In this document: piece by piece, positions 59,296 to 64,000 of the stretch
Position numbering within the stretch: the first letter of the stretch is position 1
Layout: every line of letters starts with the position of its first letter
Assembly (NCBI GenBank): GCA_963575645.1
Contig: OY754468.1
Location: forward strand, 17,446,465 to 17,510,464
Length of the DNA: 64,000 bases
Direction of reading: 5' to 3'
From: Xanthostigma xanthostigma
Lineage: Eukaryota; Arthropoda; Insecta; Raphidioptera; Raphidiidae
Program-made: the position numbers and the translations under genes
Notes under the pieces: generated by a model
The model's input: only the letters and a program-made list of their open reading frames with translations
What the model was told of the DNA's origin: nothing
Databases searched by the model: none

Positions 59296-59826
59296 TTAAT
59301 TTGCCTGAGTGATTTTAAAACATGGTCAACCTGCATAATAATAGAACACGCCTCGTATAATATCCATAGTTATAATATACATAATCACAGTCTAGAGTTC
59401 CGTAAGACCAACGGACGATAAACGTATTCACACTTCAGGAAACACACACACATATGACTGTGAATATTTGTATGTAGTATATATCGAATATTGTTATGAC
59501 ACATTTCTATTCGTTTGTTGAGTACGGTCGTACAAGTTCTATTGTTGTGTGATTGTCGTTTAAAAGTTTAAATTTCGTGTATGTTCTGCACCGTGTTGTG
59601 TTGTTACGAATTTCTGTTTCGTATATTTGGTATGTGGGCCAATGTTGTACTTGAACATGATATGTGTTGTTGTGCGCAAACTGTTTACAGACACGTATTC
59701 GAGAAATATACCGGCTCACTAATTAAAAATATAAAAACTGTATCTCAAGCAACAGCTTTCTCCACTGAATTAAACATACCAATGTCAGTTTATCATTAAA
59801 CGCTTGTAATTAAATATCTTCTTATT
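59296..59826. other. Gene-free stretch
   Basis: Frames on both strands overlap near 59507-59799 but have no family signature, so neither is called. Confidence 0.3.
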
Positions 59827-60497
59827 ATAGATAGATAGATATATTTATTAACAGCTAAAAACATTACTACAAACGTGTGAGCTTATGTCATAAAATAAAA
59901 TACATATATAAAATGTTTAAACATATACAATTGATAAAATTCTCGATCATCGTACAAAGGATTCTCCAACAGCTTTCTTTTAATGCGATTTTTAAAAACA
60001 TTTCCCGGTACTCTCTTATATCTCTAGGTAAAGCATTATACATTTTAAGTGCCACGTAATCTAGGGCCGTTTGCGAGACAGTCAGCCTACACCGGGGAAG
60101 GTAAACACTGTCTTTATTTCTGGTGTTATGACTGTGGTGGTCAGTATGACTAGTTGAGGTACTCAGTATTGATTTTGCAAACAGCAGCGCTCTGTACACA
60201 AACAAAGATGGTAAAGACATTATTTTAAAATTTTTGAACAATTGACGACAATGATCTCTGTAACTAACGTGGGCTATTATCCGCAAGGCTTTTTTCTGTA
60301 GAATCAAAATTTTTGTGGCATGAGGAGATCCACCCCATAAAACAAGTCCGTACTGGATGATACTATGGAACATGCCATAGTAAGCCGTAATAGTTGCTTT
60401 CGTAGATGCTAGACTAGCGATTTTTCTTATTGCATATAAAGTTTTGGATAAATTCTTCCTTACAAAGTTAATGTGTGGTATCCAGTTTATAGATGTT
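59827..60497 (-). pseudogene. 5'-truncated jockey-like LINE (C-terminal ORF2 piece)
   Basis: The minus-strand frame is open from about 60497 to 59888. It reads NWIPHINFVRKNLSK, then IQYGLVLWGG, LQKKALRII, SYRDHCRQLF, HNTRNKDSVYLPRC and LPRDIREYREMF. This order of motifs is the C-terminal end of jockey/CR1-like reverse transcriptases, beyond the catalytic core, so no activity is possible. The 3' end has a TATC/GATA simple repeat at about 59827-59842, a common LINE tail. 5' truncation fits incomplete reverse transcription. Confidence 0.8.
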
Positions 60498-60761
60498 ATG
60501 AATACAAAATCACAAATGAATTATAACCAATTTAAATAAAAATGGCTCAAAAATAAATAAAATAGATATTCCAATTATTAAAAATGAATGTCTGTCTGTT
60601 TGTCTGCTCGGGACCTCTGCATTCCTATACCAATCATCCGATTATGATGAAACTTTGGTGAATTTTGTACTCGCGCTTGCGAATTTTCCTGACCAAAAAA
60701 ATTCAAAGTATAAAAAAATTGTGTTTTAAAGTAATACTGTTATACGGTAGAGCCGAACGTT
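60498..60761. other. Gene-free stretch
   Basis: Has a TGTCTGTCTGTTTGTCTGCTCGGG-type opening (60590) and CCGATTATGATGAAACTTTGG, as in dispersed non-autonomous elements. No boundary is defined. Confidence 0.3.
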
Positions 60762-60910
60762 CCACTAGTGTTGTGGTTGCCGAGCGGGGCGCAGCCCCGT
60801 GAGACAAGACTGTAACACGGAGGAGCTAATAGCTCCACTATTATTGTTGCTGACGAGCGAGGCGCAGCTTCGTGAAACATGATTGTATTCGGCTCCACTA
60901 CTGTTGACGC
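60762..60910. repeat. Degenerate GC-rich tandem units
   Basis: CCACTAGTGTTGTGGTTGCC at 60762, CCACTATTATTGTTGCTGAC at 60835 and CCACTACTGTTGACG at 60895. The first two are each followed by CGAGCG-GGCGCAGC-CGTGA and TGTA. Spacing 73 and 60 bases. Unknown family. Confidence 0.55.
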
Positions 60911-61112
60911 GGCTGTTTCATCTCAATTTTATGCAAAGCGATGGGTGATGGAATCATTATAAAGCCACTATAAAAATTATGACAAAAACTAAATTGTTTA
61001 ATAGCACTGAAATCAACTCTCTTCACGCAATGTCCACAAGCAACTGAACGAAAAACATCCGACTAGATTCATTTTTATTGAACAGGATATTTCTTAGAAC
61101 TTGCGTAATTCG

Positions 61113-61519
61113 TATAGGGATAATAAATTGATCCACACAAGATAAAATTAAAAATTAATTTAATAGCGACTAGTTTCGATCAAAAAGATCATAATCAGGC
61201 ATATAATACAAGAAGCTGGAAGATAAAACATTTTATGGTTATAAATTTCTTACGATCTTAATTATAAAAATGCATAATTTACAGAATGGCGTACCAAAAG
61301 AATTCTTTGGACAACACATCCTTTTTATTAATTAAGGTACGCCATTCTGTAAATTATGTATTTATATAATTAAGATCGTAAGAAATTTATAACTATAAAA
61401 TGTTTTATCTTTCAGCTTCTTGTATTACATGCCTGATGATGATCTTATTGATCGAAACTAGTCGCTATTAAATTAATTTTTAATTTTATCTTGTGTGGAT
61501 CAATTTATTATCCCTATAG
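61113..61519. mobile_element. Foldback MITE with ~175-bp arms
   Basis: TATAGGGATAATAAATTGAT on the left and ATCAATTTATTATCCCTATA on the right. Pairing continues through GCGACTAGTTTCGATCAA, GATAAAACATTTTAT and ACAGAATGGCGTACC, with the loop near 61300-61340. The arms are highly similar. No TSD resolved. Confidence 0.85.
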
Positions 61520-61950
61520 ATTCATTTTGTTTTAGAACAGCAGACATTTTTTTTTATTTTTAAAATATTTACGAAACTATAAAATAGCTATTTATAAAAT
61601 TTTCTTTCAAAATGAATAGAATTTATAAATCATTATGAAAAGTTTCTAACTCTGTTTGAAATACCAAAATTATAGTACTCATATCAGTCATGCGCGTGCA
61701 TAGACTTTCCCCCAAAAAATAGAGCTTCTTCTTTTTACGTGTCAAAGATTCTTCCAAAATTTGGCTTGATCCACTCATGTTTGACAGGAATCGTGTTGAC
61801 AGACAAAATATTATACGAGAAGAATTTTTGCAAAAACATATTTTTTGTACTTTTGAAAAAATATTATGCAAACAGTAGATTTTGACCTAAATTAGTACAA
61901 TTTCGTTGGAATGACAAAATATGTACGAAAACATTAAAAATTCTAAAGTA
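61520..61950. other. Gene-free stretch with a faint family C piece
   Basis: On the plus strand GCGCGTGCATAGACTTTCCC and CAAAATTTGGCTTGATCCAC resemble inner words of family C. Highly diverged; boundaries unclear. Confidence 0.35.
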
Positions 61951-62220
61951 CAGTAGAACCTTTTTAAGTCGAAAACCTCCAAAACTCGAAAAAATGTTTG
62001 GTTCCCTTCCTTTCAAACCCCAAAACCTCCATTACTCGAAAACTTAACCCGTTATAGGTCCCTGCAAGCCATTTCGGTACATATTTTTGCTCCATAACTC
62101 GAAAAAATAAATTAGACCTCTGTATCTCAAAATTAGAATATTTCTTTACAAAATCCGCCTAAGTCGAAATCTTTCGAGTCGAAAACTCTATAACTGAAAC
62201 TTTTTGGCGTCTTTCTTGAA
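61951..62220. mobile_element. pogo/Tigger-like MITE, truncated copy
   Basis: Starts CAGTAGAACCTTTTTAAGTC after TA and carries TTCCCTTCCTTTCAAACCCC, GCAAGCCATTTCGGTACATA and CGAGTCGAAAACTC, the reverse complement of 37951-38281. The far end (GAGGTTCTACTG) is missing. Confidence 0.7.
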
Positions 62221-62630
62221 GAAAATATTATTTGAAAATCTATTTCTAATAATGCCTTGGAACATTACGTCAACCGATGGATTTTTCCGAATAGTATTTT
62301 TGTAGTGATCTTTTCCCAACGTCTGATAAAAATTTACAGTGTGAGAGCTGATAGAATATTTTTTTAAAGGAAATTTTTTTTTTTTATTTTAAAAACAAAA
62401 TAAGCGAATCAGCAACTAAGGCCATTATCGCAAAAACAAATACATAATATGGTAAGTAATAAGTATAAATATTAAATAAGTAACATATTCAGATTTCAGG
62501 TAAGTACAATTTATATGTAGGTATGTATATTAATTTATTATTATCTATGATAAAAAAAATTTAATTGCATCAGATTTGACACAAGATACTCTTTGACATT
62601 CAGGTGTATAATAATTCATAATATACGTGG
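62221..62630. other. Gene-free stretch
   Basis: T-rich runs near 62370. Nothing supportable. Confidence 0.3.
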
Positions 62631-62795
62631 TGAAGGAGATTTATTTTGGTTGAGGAACAATAAAATGAAAAAAAAGTTTTACCAGTATATCGCCTGTGGC
62701 CAACGTTTCGAAAAATTTCAAAACGTTGGCCACAAGCGATGTACTGGTCTAGCTTCATTTTTCAATTGTTCCTCAACTAAAATAAATTTCCTTCA
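62631..62795. mobile_element. Small foldback, ~75-bp arms
   Basis: GATTTATTTTGGTTGAGGAAC / GTTCCTCAACTAAAATAAATT at the edges and TGTGGCCAACGTTT / AACGTTGGCCACA around the centre near 62713. Arms have several changes. The short frame across it is accidental. Confidence 0.8.
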
Positions 62796-64000
62796 AACGT
62801 TTTATTTGGAACAAAACTAATGCCTACTAACAATATACGTGATAATAAAGATTTTTTTACAATTTACGAACATAAATTCGCCTCAGTTCGATACTGGTCA
62901 TATTTCATATTATAAAAGAGTGTAACATTCACGGTTTGAAGTTTAGATTTTCAAAAATTAATCGGTCATATTTAAACATGACATTTAAATTAGTCTTCTA
63001 AAATGAGACGACTGCATCTGTGCAGCACCGTATCATTTTATGACATTTAAAGTGTATACCTTAATATATATACCTAAAAATAATATGACTGGATTGTAAT
63101 GATAGGTACATACATATGTTTTGCAATAAATTATTTTAACATTTCAAGCATAAATTAAGACACGTTTCAACCAATTTAACACATTCAAATAACTTGAGTT
63201 CAATTTGAAATTAATAATATAATAAATTCCTCTAACTCCTAAGTGGAGCATAAGGTCTCTATGAAAATTTTAATCTAGTCCTATCCTTTGCCATATTTTT
63301 GACTTAAAGTCATGTAGTTCCTTGTTCCATAACTTCTTCACGAAGAGTCAATTTGTAGTTACTGGCAAGAAAAACTGAATCAAAAGACAAAATTTAAATT
63401 TATCTATTAGTAAAAGAAATTTCTCTTAAATGATTGGCTAAATATTCTGTCTGTGTTCATGATATTTTTTAAATCGTATAAGATTTAATCGAAATTTGAT
63501 ACATGTCTTGTGTTCCTCCACCCCTCAAAACGTATTTAAAACAAGCACATCTGAATCATTCTTGTATTAGACATTTGAAAAAAAATTGGGCCAAAACACT
63601 GAAAAAAATGGCGGAATTTTTTCAAAATTAAAATTTAACCCTGTATTAAATGAAATGAGGTCTTAAAATTTTCAAAAATTAAGTTTACCTTAGATTTATG
63701 CAAAGTCTGGTTTACGGGTTACATGAATATCTACTTATGCATACATTTTAAATAAGAAAACTGATTTCTTTGCATATCAAGAAATTAATTCCACATAATA
63801 ATACATATATTGTCGGCGGGGTTTTGCCGTTCAACTCGAGTTTTCTTTTAGTTTGTATTTAATTTTCCATGTAAAAAATAAAAACTATTCTGGCACAGTA
63901 GTATTTCAAAAAAGATTTTCTTCTCGAATAAAATGTATCAGTTGAAAACAGATCGATTTAAAATGAGTCTGTCAAGTGATATAATAAATGCGATATGCAG
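62796..64000. other. Gene-free AT-rich end of the window
   Basis: No exon, hairpin or element end supported. AAAAATGGCGGAATTTTTTC near 63605 recalls the repeat at 55390. Confidence 0.3.

Overview
The window is strongly AT-rich animal DNA with one recognisable host gene, a single-exon SoxB1-type HMG-box gene (SoxNeuro-like) on the minus strand at 18745-19962. The Sox protein and the repeat types (hAT, mariner-like and Helitron-like non-autonomous elements, jockey-like LINE pieces) point to an arthropod, most likely an insect. The low GC and the many TAGGTA/TACCTA runs would suit a hemipteran such as an aphid, but this is a guess. I found no bacterial, CRISPR or viral gene system and no second host protein gene.

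Layout. 1-18.6 kb: gene-free AT-rich DNA with many foldback elements (three in a row at 5.6-6.5 kb), hAT elements with 8-bp target-site duplications (TSDs), Helitron-like elements ending in CTAG, and LINE and SINE remnants. 18.6-20.8 kb: the Sox gene, a candidate polyadenylation signal, a cluster of SOX-type motifs in its leader and a minus-strand TATA box. 21.8-24.6 kb: three MITE-type elements, including a 1.2-kb hAT-like element with a perfect TSD. 25.0-33.8 kb: a young Ty3/Gypsy LTR retrotransposon on the minus strand. Its gag and pol lie in one reading frame split by a single UGA, and it is flanked by nearly identical 2.0-kb direct repeats that carry two smaller hAT elements. 34.1-34.4 kb: a GC-rich island with TATA-like motifs on both strands. 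34.4-64 kb: gene-poor DNA with many more foldbacks (several TA-flanked, one nested in another), pogo-like, Harbinger-like and TTAA-flanked MITEs, two 0.67-kb direct repeats, composite Helitron-like units and two jockey-like LINE fragments.

The host gene and the transposons have no evident functional link. The retroelement's gag and pol would act together to make particles and a cDNA copy. The other elements are non-autonomous and need enzymes encoded elsewhere. The most unusual features are the gag-UGA-pol arrangement, the asymmetric LTR-like repeats whose edge falls inside a hAT element, and the density of long foldbacks that could give double-stranded RNA if transcribed. All boundaries and identities were read by eye; no alignment or database search was run.
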